DNA from: Niastella soli
GTDB lineage: Bacteria; Bacteroidota; Bacteroidia; Chitinophagales; Chitinophagaceae
Direction of reading: 5' to 3'
Length of the DNA stretch: 64,000 nt
Assembly: GCF_017742245.1 (NCBI RefSeq)
Contig: NZ_JAGHKO010000001.1
Coordinates: forward strand, 1,889,061-1,953,060
The translations under genes and the position numbers were made by a program. Every line of letters starts with the position of its first letter. The first letter of the stretch is position 1. The notes under the pieces were generated by a model. It was not told the origin of the DNA. It saw only the letters and a list, made by a program, of their open reading frames with translations, and searched no databases. Of this stretch, positions 44,013-52,511 are shown piece by piece.

Positions 44013-44747
44013 ATGAAAAAGCAAACTATCATTATAACAGGCGCCTCTTCGGGAATAGGTAAAGAAGCAGCCAGATATTTTTTGGACAGAGGTGATAATG
44101 TGGTGATCAATTCAACCACAAAAGAGAAACTGGAAAAGGCATACCAGGAACTGGGTGCAGGTGCTAACCTGGCCATGGTTGCCGGTGATGTAAGTAAAAA
44201 AGCAACAGGCGAAAAGCTGGTGGCAACTGCTGTGGAAAAATTTGGCTCGGCTGATGTGCTGGTGAACAATGCCGGTATTTTTGAAACCAAGCCATTTTTG
44301 GAAGTCGATGAGGCTTATCTCGATCGCTTTTTAACAACCAATCTGAAAGGGACTTTCTTCACCACCCAGGCAGTTGTTCCGCAAATGCTTAAACAAAAAG
44401 GCGGTGTGGTGATCAATATAGGAACACCGCTTGTATACCACGCGCTAGGTGGCGTTCCTATTACAGCGCCCATGGCGAGCAAAGGAGCTATCCATGCATT
44501 GACCTTACAATTGGCCGCTGAATTCGGCAAACAGAATATCCGGGTCAATACAATTGCCCCAGGTACCATTCGTACTCCTATGCATGGCGACAATGCTGAT
44601 CAAACTGCCGGCATACACCTGGTTAACAGGGTCGGAGAATCGGAAGATGTGGCAGAAATGATCTATACCGTTGCCAAGAGCAATTTCGTTAGCGGTGCTA
44701 TCATTAACGTAGACGGTGGCTTTGGCGCTGGTCATAATTTGAGTTAA
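44013..44747 (+). CDS. Atypical SDR lacking the catalytic tyrosine
   Basis: A 244-residue Rossmann-fold protein with intact cofactor motif TGASSGIG (9-16) and NNAG (85-88). In the catalytic region, ITAPMASKGAIHALTLQL, the YxxxK tyrosine position is Pro153 while Lys157 remains. The usual serine position reads Thr138 (NIGTP). The C-terminus NVDGGFGAGHNLS is classical. Either chemistry is altered or the protein is a non-catalytic binder. Third gene of the operon; one base separates it from the NTF2-like gene. Confidence 0.88.
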   Translation: MKKQTIIITGASSGIGKEAARYFLDRGDNVVINSTTKEKLEKAYQELGAGANLAMVAGDVSKKATGEKLVATAVEKFGSADVLVNNAGIFETKPFLEVDEAYLDRFLTTNLKGTFFTTQAVVPQMLKQKGGVVINIGTPLVYHALGGVPITAPMASKGAIHALTLQLAAEFGKQNIRVNTIAPGTIRTPMHGDNADQTAGIHLVNRVGESEDVAEMIYTVAKSNFVSGAIINVDGGFGAGHNLS

Positions 44748-44748
44748 T

Positions 44749-45201
44749 ATGGTAACTATCTTATTAATAGCTTTGTTGTCTTGCAGTGGGCAGGGCAACA
44801 AAGCACAAAACACTTCAATCATGGAAACCCATCAAACAGATTCAGCAGCAATTGCATATGCATTGGAAGAATATTACTTCAAGGGAATTTATGAAGGCGA
44901 TGTAAATCTGTTAAACAAGATCTTTCACCCCGGTACCCTGCTTTTTGGTGATGTAAAAGGACAGCCTTATGCCAAAACACTGGAGGTGTATCTTGACGGA
45001 GTTAAGAATCGTCAAAGCCCCAAGGATTCAGGTAAACCATTTAAAGGGACCGTCTTGAATATTAGAGTGGTTAACACTATAGCTGTTGCAGAAGTAAACG
45101 TTAAAATGTACGATTTCGATTATCACGAATTTCTTTCCTTCCATCGGATCGATGGAAAATGGTACATCGTAAATAAAATGATCAGCGATACAAACAAATA
45201 A
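44749..45201 (+). CDS. NTF2-like (Lumazine_bd_2 type) lipoprotein
   Basis: A 150-residue protein. The N-terminus MVTILLIALLSCSGQ has a possible lipobox at Cys12. The NTF2-like cone domain (about 30-148) includes ALEEYYFKGIYEGDVNLLNK, FHPGTLLFGD and FLSFHRIDGKWYIVNKM. The fold is used for small-molecule binding or isomerase chemistry. Met25 could be the start instead, giving a cytosolic protein, which would fit its cytosolic operon partners better. Confidence 0.82.
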   Translation: MVTILLIALLSCSGQGNKAQNTSIMETHQTDSAAIAYALEEYYFKGIYEGDVNLLNKIFHPGTLLFGDVKGQPYAKTLEVYLDGVKNRQSPKDSGKPFKGTVLNIRVVNTIAVAEVNVKMYDFDYHEFLSFHRIDGKWYIVNKMISDTNK

Positions 45202-45210
45202 AGTAAGGTC

Positions 45211-46299
45211 ATGTGGTACAATACAAAAGCAACGGAAATACTCGGTATCGATTACCCGATCCTGCAGGGGCCCTTCGGTGGTAACCTGTCATCAGTTGAG
45301 TTGGTGGCCACTGTATCCAATGCCGGAGGACTGGGTGGTTATGGTGCCTATACGCTGAGCCCACAGGAAATATATGATATCGACAAACAGATCAAAGCAG
45401 CTACTAATAAGCCTTATAATCTAAACTTGTGGGTATCTGATACCGATGCCATCAATGGCAGTATTACCGATGAACAGTATACGCAGGCTGCTACATTATT
45501 TAAACCCTATTTCGAAGAAGCTGGTATCCCATTACCCCCCAAACCAGCGCCATTTGCTTCCCGGTTCGAGAACCAGTTGCAGGTTGTACTTGACATCCGG
45601 CCCAAAGTGTTTAGCTTTATGTTTGGCACATTGCCCCCAAGTGTGTTAGAGCAATTCCGTAAACTCGATATCGTAACAGTAGGTGCAGCAACAACCCTCG
45701 ATGAAGCAATAGCGTTGGAACAAACCGGTGTAGATATGATCATCGCTTCCGGTTTTGAAGCAGGTGGCCACCGGCCCTCTTTCATGGCTGCTGCAGAAGC
45801 CTCTACCACCGGTACCTTTGTGCTGGTGCAATTGATAAAAGAGAAAGTAAAAACACCCATCATTGCCGCAGGTGGTATTGCCAATGGCCGGGGTGTTGCA
45901 GCAGCATTAACATTGGGTGCTGATGCCGCCCAGATAGGTACGGCCTTCCTGGCCACTGAAGAATCGAATGCCCTTCCTATCCATAAAGAAATGCTGTTTT
46001 CCAATGCCGCTAAATATACGACCCTGTCACGCGCATTCACCGGCAGACTTGGCCGTGGAATTACCAGCAGAATAGCTAAAGAAGTATCCGGTAAAGAAAA
46101 TCAATTCCTCCCATTCCCTTTGCAAACTACATTCATGTCATCACTTAGAAAGGCAGCCCTCGAAAAACAGAAATGGGACATGATCTTATTTTGGGGCGGA
46201 CAAATTGCTCCGGTACTAAAACACAGAAAAGCAAAACAGTTAATGGATTCGTTGATCGAAGAAACAACTGCCTATTTTAATGATGTAAAAACACATTAA
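45211..46299 (+). CDS. Nitronate monooxygenase-family FMN enzyme
   Basis: A 362-residue TIM-barrel flavoprotein. N-terminal YPILQGPFGG and SNAGGLGGYGA shape the FMN site. The catalytic His lies in SGFEAGGHRPSF. Phosphate-binding loops are AAGGIANGRGVAAAL and GADAAQIGTAFLATEES. It oxidises propionate-3-nitronate or alkyl nitronates in known members, and some family members are quinone reductases. Fifth gene of the operon, 9 bp after the NTF2-like gene, consistent with electrophile or nitro-compound detoxification. Confidence 0.92.
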   Translation: MWYNTKATEILGIDYPILQGPFGGNLSSVELVATVSNAGGLGGYGAYTLSPQEIYDIDKQIKAATNKPYNLNLWVSDTDAINGSITDEQYTQAATLFKPYFEEAGIPLPPKPAPFASRFENQLQVVLDIRPKVFSFMFGTLPPSVLEQFRKLDIVTVGAATTLDEAIALEQTGVDMIIASGFEAGGHRPSFMAAAEASTTGTFVLVQLIKEKVKTPIIAAGGIANGRGVAAALTLGADAAQIGTAFLATEESNALPIHKEMLFSNAAKYTTLSRAFTGRLGRGITSRIAKEVSGKENQFLPFPLQTTFMSSLRKAALEKQKWDMILFWGGQIAPVLKHRKAKQLMDSLIEETTAYFNDVKTH

Positions 46300-46309
46300 A
46301 ACAAATTGT

Positions 46310-47146
46310 ATGAACACCTCAAAAGTTTGGTATGTTACCGGTGCCTCACAAGGCCTCGGCCTTATTCTGGTGAAAAAACTACTGGCTGGCGGTTACCGGG
46401 TTGCCGCTACATCGCGCAACGTACAAAAGTTAAAAGAAGCAGTAGGCGTGATCGATGCTGATCGGTTCCTGCCCCTGGTAGTTGATATTAATAACCTGGA
46501 TTGTATTGACGAATCTGTTCAGCAAACCCTGGCTACCTTTGGTAGTATCGATGTGGTGGTGAACAATGCAGGTTATGGGATGTCGGGGACAGTAGAAGAA
46601 ATTGAAGAGCAGGAGCTCAGGCACATTTTTGATGTGAATGTTTTTGCAGCCATCAATGTCGTAAAGAAAATATTACCTGTGATGCGTAAACAACGCTCAG
46701 GGTACATTATAAATATTGGGTCGGTGGCCGGTTTTGTGGGAGCCCCTGGCTGGGCCATTTACAGCGCAACCAAGGCCGCATTGGCTGCTTTTTCAGAAGT
46801 ACTTGCTTTGGACCTGAAAGAATTTGGGATCAAAGTTACAGTGGTGGAACCATCGGGTTTTCGCACTGGTTTTCTCACCCCTAATTCACTTGCCTATACA
46901 GAAAGTAAAATAGACGGTTACCACGCTGTTAAAGACACGGCAAAACGCTATCTGGCTGGTAATGGCATTCAGCCTGGCGACCCTGATAGGGCATCGGAAA
47001 TACTAATTGAAATGGCCGAAAGTAAACAGCCCCCATTGCATTTGTATTTGGGACAGGATGCCTACAACCGGGCGTCGAACAAACTAACAACGATGACCGA
47101 AGAGTTAGCGGCCTGGAAATCGGTAACTGTTTCTGCAGATTTTTGA
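46310..47146 (+). CDS. Short-chain dehydrogenase/reductase
   Basis: A 278-residue SDR: TGASQGLG cofactor motif (9-16), NNAGYG near 87, Ser in NIGSVAGF, and Tyr-Lys in YSATK. It is a paralogue of the SDR at 25669 over its whole length. Last gene of the six-gene operon, 10 bp after the nitronate monooxygenase gene, and followed by a terminator. Catalytic residues are intact, unlike the third gene of the operon. Confidence 0.91.
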   Translation: MNTSKVWYVTGASQGLGLILVKKLLAGGYRVAATSRNVQKLKEAVGVIDADRFLPLVVDINNLDCIDESVQQTLATFGSIDVVVNNAGYGMSGTVEEIEEQELRHIFDVNVFAAINVVKKILPVMRKQRSGYIINIGSVAGFVGAPGWAIYSATKAALAAFSEVLALDLKEFGIKVTVVEPSGFRTGFLTPNSLAYTESKIDGYHAVKDTAKRYLAGNGIQPGDPDRASEILIEMAESKQPPLHLYLGQDAYNRASNKLTTMTEELAAWKSVTVSADF

Positions 47147-47238
47147 TTTTTGCGCTACACACCCTAATCAGCTAAAAAAAGTAGCCCTGGAATCAGGTTT
47201 AAATAACAAAGGGATTAATAAACATACATAAAAGTAAA

Positions 47239-47268
47239 AGCCTGCACAAAAGTGATGCAGGTTTTTTA
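47239..47268 (+). terminator. Terminator after the YceI-SDR operon
   Basis: CCTGCA / TGCAGG stem with a 9-nt loop and six T, about 95 nt after the last stop codon. Confidence 0.75.
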
Positions 47269-47573
47269 TTGCCCTTATCTGCAGGTTTTTTTACCAATGG
47301 AATAGGAGAAAAAGACTTTAGGTGTTTTCCGTAGTGGCAAAAAAAATATGCGTATTTGACGGGTGATGTTAAACTTCAGGCAAAAAGGCAGGTTTTATTA
47401 GGAAAATGCAAACAAGCTGCCAGGTTGCCTAATTGTGGGTTTTACATAATGCATTAATTATCATTTATATGAGTTGCTGCATAAATGTGACTAAAAATTC
47501 TTTCTTTAGTAAGGGTAAGAGTTTTTAATCTTTCCAATGAAGAATGTATTTTAGCGACCTCAAAAAACAAACT
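47269..47573. other. Intergenic region
   Basis: About 300 bp, AT-rich. It contains TATTTTAG (a -7-like box, 7 of 8) 18 bp before the next start codon and no other recognisable feature. Confidence 0.45.
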
Positions 47574-47810
47574 ATGGCCAAAGAAACCATTGTAAAGGAA
47601 AATCCAGTGACTGACGCATTAAAAAAGCTGAAAGAAGAAGAAATGGAGTTAATGGCTAAATTAAAGCCACTTCAGGAAGCTATCGGTGCCCTTGAAAAAA
47701 TTCTTGACAAGTCTTCTAAAAAGGCTGCTAAGCCTTCAAAAGAAGCTTCTAGCGAAGCTGCTGCTGAAGAAACTGCACCAGAAGCAACAGAGGAAGAAGC
47801 TACCGCGTAA
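47574..47810 (+). CDS. Small coiled-coil protein with acidic Ala/Glu tail
   Basis: A 78-residue protein: a helical heptad region about 10-47 (ALKKLKEEEMELMAKLKPLQ...), a short lysine-rich hinge (KSSKKAAKPSK) and a low-complexity tail of Ala, Glu and Thr. It has no signal peptide. Similar small proteins are usually cytosolic and of unknown role. An in-frame ATG 30 nt upstream coincides with the promoter box, so the later start is preferred. A strong terminator follows within 35 nt, supporting a real, independently transcribed gene. Confidence 0.7.
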   Translation: MAKETIVKENPVTDALKKLKEEEMELMAKLKPLQEAIGALEKILDKSSKKAAKPSKEASSEAAAEETAPEATEEEATA

Positions 47811-47843
47811 TAAGCGAAACAAAGCTTACATCTCTGAGCCAGA

Positions 47844-47877
47844 CCCGCATAAGATCAAGTCTTATGCGGGTTTTTTT
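47844..47877 (+). terminator. Strong terminator after small coiled-coil gene
   Basis: Perfect 11-bp stem CCCGCATAAGA / TCTTATGCGGG with a 5-nt loop and seven T. Confidence 0.92.
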
Positions 47878-47891
47878 ATAACTTGTATGCT

Positions 47892-48422
47892 ATGATCAGA
47901 AACTTGCAATTGTATTTTCTGCTTTCAATTTTAGCAGGTTGTACCATTTCCTCAAAGAACTTTCCTGAACCGGATAAATTGAAACGGGAGATAATCAATA
48001 ATATAACCATTCCTGATCAAATCGGCGACACCATTATTTATGAGTCGTACATAGGTGTTTGTGGTAATTCGAGTGAGGATGAAATGAATAGATTGTATAT
48101 CCCCAGTCTGGATGAGTCGCCTTATCTGGATCTTTTAAAAACGCGTATGAACAAGACCATCCTTTGTACACGTGATCGTAAATATAATTTACTGGATAAG
48201 TCACCCAAAGAAAGGATGGCGCTTGCAAGTGTTTGGAATGACCTTTCAAAGGATAAGGTCACATTAACTTTGACGGGAGATGCTGTTAATAATAATTCCG
48301 TAACAATACATGAGAGCTACGATTATAGCCAGAAAGCTGTGGTTATAGAAAAACTGTTTACCTATGAGTTGAATAATTGGAAATGTAAGCTTCTACACAG
48401 ATTTGAATTTGCAAAAAATTGA
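47892..48422 (+). CDS. Lipoprotein of unknown function
   Basis: A 176-residue protein starting MIRNLQLYFLLSILAGCTIS, a clear lipobox. An ATG three codons earlier is possible but sits just after the preceding T-run. The mature part has a Cys in IGVCGNSSED and another in ILCTRDRKYN and ends in a strand-rich region. No domain is recognised. It is convergent with the GH128-like gene across a bidirectional terminator. Confidence 0.65.
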   Translation: MIRNLQLYFLLSILAGCTISSKNFPEPDKLKREIINNITIPDQIGDTIIYESYIGVCGNSSEDEMNRLYIPSLDESPYLDLLKTRMNKTILCTRDRKYNLLDKSPKERMALASVWNDLSKDKVTLTLTGDAVNNNSVTIHESYDYSQKAVVIEKLFTYELNNWKCKLLHRFEFAKN

Positions 48423-48443
48423 TCTATTCTTATTAATTATACA

Positions 48444-48471
48444 AAAGCCTCCCGATGCATCGGGAGGCTTT
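48444..48471. terminator. Bidirectional terminator, perfect 28-bp palindrome
   Basis: Arms AAAGCCTCCCGATG / CATCGGGAGGCTTT pair completely. It lies between convergent genes. The inner 20 bp equal the palindrome at 21286. Confidence 0.85.
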
Positions 48472-48495
48472 GATCATTTGTACAAACAGGAACGA

Positions 48496-49353
48496 TTATT
48501 TTGCAATGGCCGTATTAGGTTGATAGTTGGCGTACCACTTACCCAGATCCGTTAGGTTTCCGTTGGCGTCTATTAAAGCAGAAGACCACATCTGCGGGCT
48601 CTTGGGGTCCCCTGAGAACCAGGAATAACGTTTTACATAATCCAGCGCCTCCAGTCTGGGAAGTATACTTTGCATAAAGGCCAGTACCTGTTCAGGTTTG
48701 TATGGGTTAGCTGCCATTGTTTGAGCATTCCAGTCGGCCGGAGCGAATTCAGTGATCCAAATAGGAAGTTTGTATTTATTATACACCTCTTTCAATGTGT
48801 TGAGGTAAACGCTCGTGTCGAGATTGGCATACATATGCACACAAATAAAGTCAACGCGTTTACCCTGTGCTTTGGCAGAATCAAGGAAATCGTAGTTCCA
48901 TTTAGCGCTAGGCCAGTCGGCTGCGGGACTACCCAAGGGTAAACCAAGGCTTTCCAGTTGTGGCCACAGTTTCAGTGCCTGTGATACGGACATTACGGCC
49001 TGCCCGGGGTTGTTAGGTTCATTAAAGCCCAGTACATATTTTATTTTGCCATCGTCTTTCAGCTTTTTTACAGCCGCGATATTAGTGGTATTTACGTCAT
49101 TCGCCCCCCAGAACATGGGAACAAATTCACAATTTTGAGGAGAACCATCGTGCAGTTCCTTACCCCAGGTATAATACCAGAAAGGTTTCAGGGCCAGCAC
49201 ATCGGCGTTCCAGGTGCCATACTGCATGTAGGTGGAGAAATCTGCACCCTTTTTACCAGAACCTGCAGGATTGTCTGATGAATCGGAGTCTTTTTTACAG
49301 GCGCCCAGGGATAATACCAATGCCAGGGCAGGGATTAAATAATAGCGGGTCAT
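48496..49353 (-). CDS. GH128-like endo-beta-1,3-glucanase lipoprotein
   Basis: A 285-residue lipoprotein (lipobox SLGACKKD, Cys19). The Asl1/GH128 TIM barrel covers about 43-280. Acid/base Glu112 is in VLGFNEPNNPG and nucleophile Glu202 in IWITEFAPADW. FICVHMYAN and RYSWFSGD are further family blocks. Members cleave beta-1,3-glucans of fungal walls. It stands alone, about 7 kb from the GH3 gene, but fits the same beta-glucan theme. Confidence 0.88.
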   Translation of the reverse strand: MTRYYLIPALALVLSLGACKKDSDSSDNPAGSGKKGADFSTYMQYGTWNADVLALKPFWYYTWGKELHDGSPQNCEFVPMFWGANDVNTTNIAAVKKLKDDGKIKYVLGFNEPNNPGQAVMSVSQALKLWPQLESLGLPLGSPAADWPSAKWNYDFLDSAKAQGKRVDFICVHMYANLDTSVYLNTLKEVYNKYKLPIWITEFAPADWNAQTMAANPYKPEQVLAFMQSILPRLEALDYVKRYSWFSGDPKSPQMWSSALIDANGNLTDLGKWYANYQPNTAIAK

Positions 49354-49491
49354 TCTTGAATTGGATTTTACAAACTAACGGATTAAAATAAATTATTGTT
49401 GGCCGTTAGCAGCAATATTGGTGCCACCTTTAAATGGCATTTTAACGATCACCCATATGTAATAATTATTTCATGTATGATGAGTAGTCTA

Positions 49492-50244
49492 TTAAAAGAA
49501 TTTCTCCATACTCAACCCATAGCTCAAAAATAGATTCTCGGTAGCAGTAACATTCTGTCTGTTGTAATTAAAAGAAGTGGTAAAGTTGAGCCATTTATAC
49601 AGCTTGATGGAGAAGTTGGCCCTAAGTTTTAGAATATAATCATCACCATCAGAAAGGGACGCCTGGTAAAAGTTGATGCCATCGAAGCGGAATATTTCTT
49701 TTATTATGAACCGGTATTTCAGTCGTAGTGAATTACGAACCGTTTGATAACTGGTTTGTCCTTCCTGATCGGGTATGCTCAGATCAGTGGTTTCGAATAA
49801 AACCCCATCGCTTATTTCCAGATTTGCATTATTTGTATTAACAAAAGTATACCCTACACCAGCACCAGCCTGAAAGCGGTTATCAAGTTTTAAGGAGAAA
49901 CTTTTTTCATAGCTGGTAAGTGCCCAGTAATAAAACTTTTGTACGCCCTTTAATATATCGAGGTTAAGTATGGCAAGCAGATCATCATTTGTTTTTGTAG
50001 ACGGGTTCTTGCCATAAATATAGCTTGCCAGGCTGTTGATGGAAAACTTCTTTTTGCTTACCTGAAACTGAAAAGCATTATTAAGCAGGTAAGTTGAGCC
50101 TGCCGTATTTGTTCTGTTTAAATTACCAGTACCTGAAAAATTAGCGTAGTAATGAACGGTATCACTGAATTGGGAGAACCCTGCCAAATGCGTCATGCAA
50201 AGGCATATTGTTATCAGTAAAGTACACTTCAACGTTTTGGTCAT
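49492..50244 (-). CDS. DUF481 outer-membrane protein
   Basis: A 250-residue protein with signal peptide (ending LAGFSQ) and the DUF481 beta-barrel pattern: FSINSLASYIYGKNPSTKTND, then DNRFQAGAGVGYTFV, NSLRLKYRF and the terminal LSYGLSMEKFF. Such proteins are small outer-membrane barrels, often salt- or stress-induced. The ATG start follows an in-frame TTG that I reject. Last gene of a three-gene minus-strand unit behind a phosphoesterase and a nucleotidyltransferase. Confidence 0.82.
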   Translation of the reverse strand: MTKTLKCTLLITICLCMTHLAGFSQFSDTVHYYANFSGTGNLNRTNTAGSTYLLNNAFQFQVSKKKFSINSLASYIYGKNPSTKTNDDLLAILNLDILKGVQKFYYWALTSYEKSFSLKLDNRFQAGAGVGYTFVNTNNANLEISDGVLFETTDLSIPDQEGQTSYQTVRNSLRLKYRFIIKEIFRFDGINFYQASLSDGDDYILKLRANFSIKLYKWLNFTTSFNYNRQNVTATENLFLSYGLSMEKFF

Positions 50245-50262
50245 GGTCAAAGATACAAGTGA

Positions 50263-51003
50263 TCATAGTTCATATAAAAAATAAGGACGCTCATAACCGG
50301 AATTTTTTAGCACATGTCGTGCAACATTAAACACCTTTACTTTCCCGCCAATACTTCCTTCCAGGGCGCCTACATGCGCATGGCCATGAAAAACTACTTC
50401 AACATTGCGTCGCGATAATGGTTCTGCCAATCGTGAGGAACCTAAAAACGGATAGATCTGTTCAGGTTCACCCTTAACAGTTTCTTTTATGGGTGAATAG
50501 TGAAGCAAGGCTATTTTTTTTATGTTGGCATGTTCCTGGTCCAGGCGGGCAAGGGCCCGGTCAAGGTGCAAGGCTTCTTCAACAGCTTCCTGTACAAAAG
50601 ATTTCATGGCGCCTTCACCAAACATCGACAGCATGTGATTGTCAAAGCCACCGCCAAAACCTTTCACCCCCGCAAAGCCTACTCCGGCAATTACTATCGC
50701 CTCACCATCCAGAATATGTACGTTGGGATGGTTTTGTACGATCTGCCTGATCAGTTTATGACGGCTCTTTTCATGGTCGTGATTACCGAGCACACCAACA
50801 ACTGGAATAGAGCAGGATTTTAGTTCTTCAACGAGAATATGAGCTTCCGATTCATCGCCTGTGTCTGTGAGGTCGCCACAGATGGCAAGTACATCTGCGT
50901 TTTTAGAAACGTCATTAAAAAAATCCAACCATTTGCCTTTATCCGTATCACGAATATGAAGATCGCCAACTGCAGCAATGCGTGTTTTGTTTTCACCAGT
51001 CAT
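50263..51003 (-). CDS. Calcineurin-like metallophosphoesterase
   Basis: A 246-residue enzyme with the full metal-binding set: GDLHIRD, ICGDLTDTGDE, LGNHDHEKS, LLHYSPI and FHGHAHVG. Cytosolic, with no signal peptide. Substrates of this family range from phosphoproteins to nucleotides and nucleic acids. It begins 2 bp after the stop codon of a nucleotidyltransferase gene, so translation is probably coupled. The ATG is chosen over a TTG two codons earlier. Confidence 0.9.
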   Translation of the reverse strand: MTGENKTRIAAVGDLHIRDTDKGKWLDFFNDVSKNADVLAICGDLTDTGDESEAHILVEELKSCSIPVVGVLGNHDHEKSRHKLIRQIVQNHPNVHILDGEAIVIAGVGFAGVKGFGGGFDNHMLSMFGEGAMKSFVQEAVEEALHLDRALARLDQEHANIKKIALLHYSPIKETVKGEPEQIYPFLGSSRLAEPLSRRNVEVVFHGHAHVGALEGSIGGKVKVFNVARHVLKNSGYERPYFLYEL

Positions 51004-51005
51004 AA

Positions 51006-51752
51006 TCAAATTGTTTTAATGGTACACGTTTTATAACCCCATTCTCTTATGTCGATCTCATATTGACTTTGATCTATTACCGGGCCCCTGCACACTTTTT
51101 CCATGGGAGCAGGCAGCTCGTATTGTTCAGCTGCCTTTCTTAGCAATTCATCAAAAAGCCATTTCGGAATGATTGCATGAAATTCCGATGGATATACGAA
51201 TTGAAAGGAGAGGATTTGACTCAATAGAAGATGCCAGTGCAGGTCCATTTTACGGGCGAGCCTTTTCCAGTCTAAATTTTTTCCCTGTTTCAATAATATA
51301 TGATTGATATCCGCGCCATCGAATCGTTCCCGGTTCTGAACATAAATTTTACACAATACTAATTCTTCCGGGGATAGCATTTTAACGGGAAAGCCCATAA
51401 AATCCGCCGGGTGCGCACGTTGTAGCCATTCATCATCTATATGGCAAACGCCATTAGGGGTATCAAAAAGGATATCGATATAAAAGTCATCTTTAAATAT
51501 CTTGGCAAGCCAGCGAATATCTGTGAGCTCGGTTTGGTAACCCTTTGAAGCAAAATATTTCAGGATTTTTGGGTATTCGCTTGCTGGGCAGAATACATCC
51601 AGGTCCTTTGTGTTCCTGAAAATGCCGGTATGGTGAAAGATGGCAAAAGCGCCGCCAAGCATATATTGGGCACCGCTTTCTTCCAACAATTGCAGGGCTT
51701 CCCGGTAAAATGCCATTGCTTCTTTGTTTTCCTGTTCTCTTACTGTTGTCAT
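51006..51752 (-). CDS. Nucleotidyltransferase-fold protein
   Basis: A 248-residue protein. Residues about 22-130 carry a minimal nucleotidyltransferase signature: MLGGAFAIFHHTG, then TKDLDVFCPA with the paired Asp residues, and a third acidic position in FYIDILFD. A helical C-terminal half follows (MLSPEELVLCKIYVQNRERFDGADI). It resembles the nucleotidyltransferases used in antitoxin/toxin and nucleotide-modifying systems. Coupling with a metallophosphoesterase suggests opposing activities on one substrate, which is inference. Confidence 0.8.
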   Translation of the reverse strand: MTTVREQENKEAMAFYREALQLLEESGAQYMLGGAFAIFHHTGIFRNTKDLDVFCPASEYPKILKYFASKGYQTELTDIRWLAKIFKDDFYIDILFDTPNGVCHIDDEWLQRAHPADFMGFPVKMLSPEELVLCKIYVQNRERFDGADINHILLKQGKNLDWKRLARKMDLHWHLLLSQILSFQFVYPSEFHAIIPKWLFDELLRKAAEQYELPAPMEKVCRGPVIDQSQYEIDIREWGYKTCTIKTI

Positions 51753-51956
51753 ATAATATTTTTTAGCAAAATTGCTGCCCGCCCTCTAGCAGGTTTGTTC
51801 CCCGTATTGGGGAAAGCGGGGCCGCCTCGAAAGTTTGACCGTCGAAAAATTTAGGGTTTTCTTTTCTTTCAGAACGTTATATTAGCATAACAACGCACCC
51901 GAACGCCTGATCGAAATTCAACCAAACATGCTCACTGTTTGAAACAGACTTTAGCT

Positions 51957-52511
51957 ATGAAATTAGAAACAGAAAGATTAGTAATAAGAGATTTCAATAA
52001 CAGCGATGGGGAAGCACTGCACGTATTGTATATGATGCCTGAAACCATTAAATACAATCCAAGTGGTTATCCTGAAAATGAGGAAGCAAGTAAAAAGATG
52101 GTTGCTGGTTGGTCAGCTCAGCCCTGGAATGTTTCAAGAGAGAAATATACTGCAGCAATAGTTACAAAGGCTGACTTAAATTTTGTGGGTGTTATTTCCC
52201 TTGATTTAGGTGATCACAAATACCGGAAGGGCGAGATCTGGTATAAGCTCCTTCCTAAGTATTGGGGGCAGGGGTTGGCCACGGAGGCAACTAAGGCAAT
52301 GCTCTCTTTTGGTTTTGAGCAACTGCAATTACATAGAATTGAATGCGGTTGCAGCATTCATAATGTAGCCTCTTATAAGATAATGGAAAAGGTGGGCATG
52401 ACAAGAGAAGGGATAAAAAGAAAAGTTTTGCCACTCGATAAAGAGTGGCATGATGCTTATCTGTATGCTATTTTAGAAGATGAATATTTTTCCGGGGCCT
52501 TTAAAATTTAA
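51957..52511 (+). CDS. GNAT-family N-acetyltransferase (RimJ/RimL type)
   Basis: A 184-residue acetyltransferase beginning LETERLVIRDFNNSD, the usual RimJ/RimL opening. The acetyl-CoA loop is YWGQGLATEATKAML, and the C-terminal block is HRIECGCSIHNVASYKIMEK, with VGMTREG following. It transfers acetyl groups to an N-terminus or small amine; the target is unknown. The ATG is chosen over an in-frame TTG 18 nt upstream. The 3' end overlaps the convergent gene by 11 bp. Confidence 0.9.
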   Translation: MKLETERLVIRDFNNSDGEALHVLYMMPETIKYNPSGYPENEEASKKMVAGWSAQPWNVSREKYTAAIVTKADLNFVGVISLDLGDHKYRKGEIWYKLLPKYWGQGLATEATKAMLSFGFEQLQLHRIECGCSIHNVASYKIMEKVGMTREGIKRKVLPLDKEWHDAYLYAILEDEYFSGAFKI

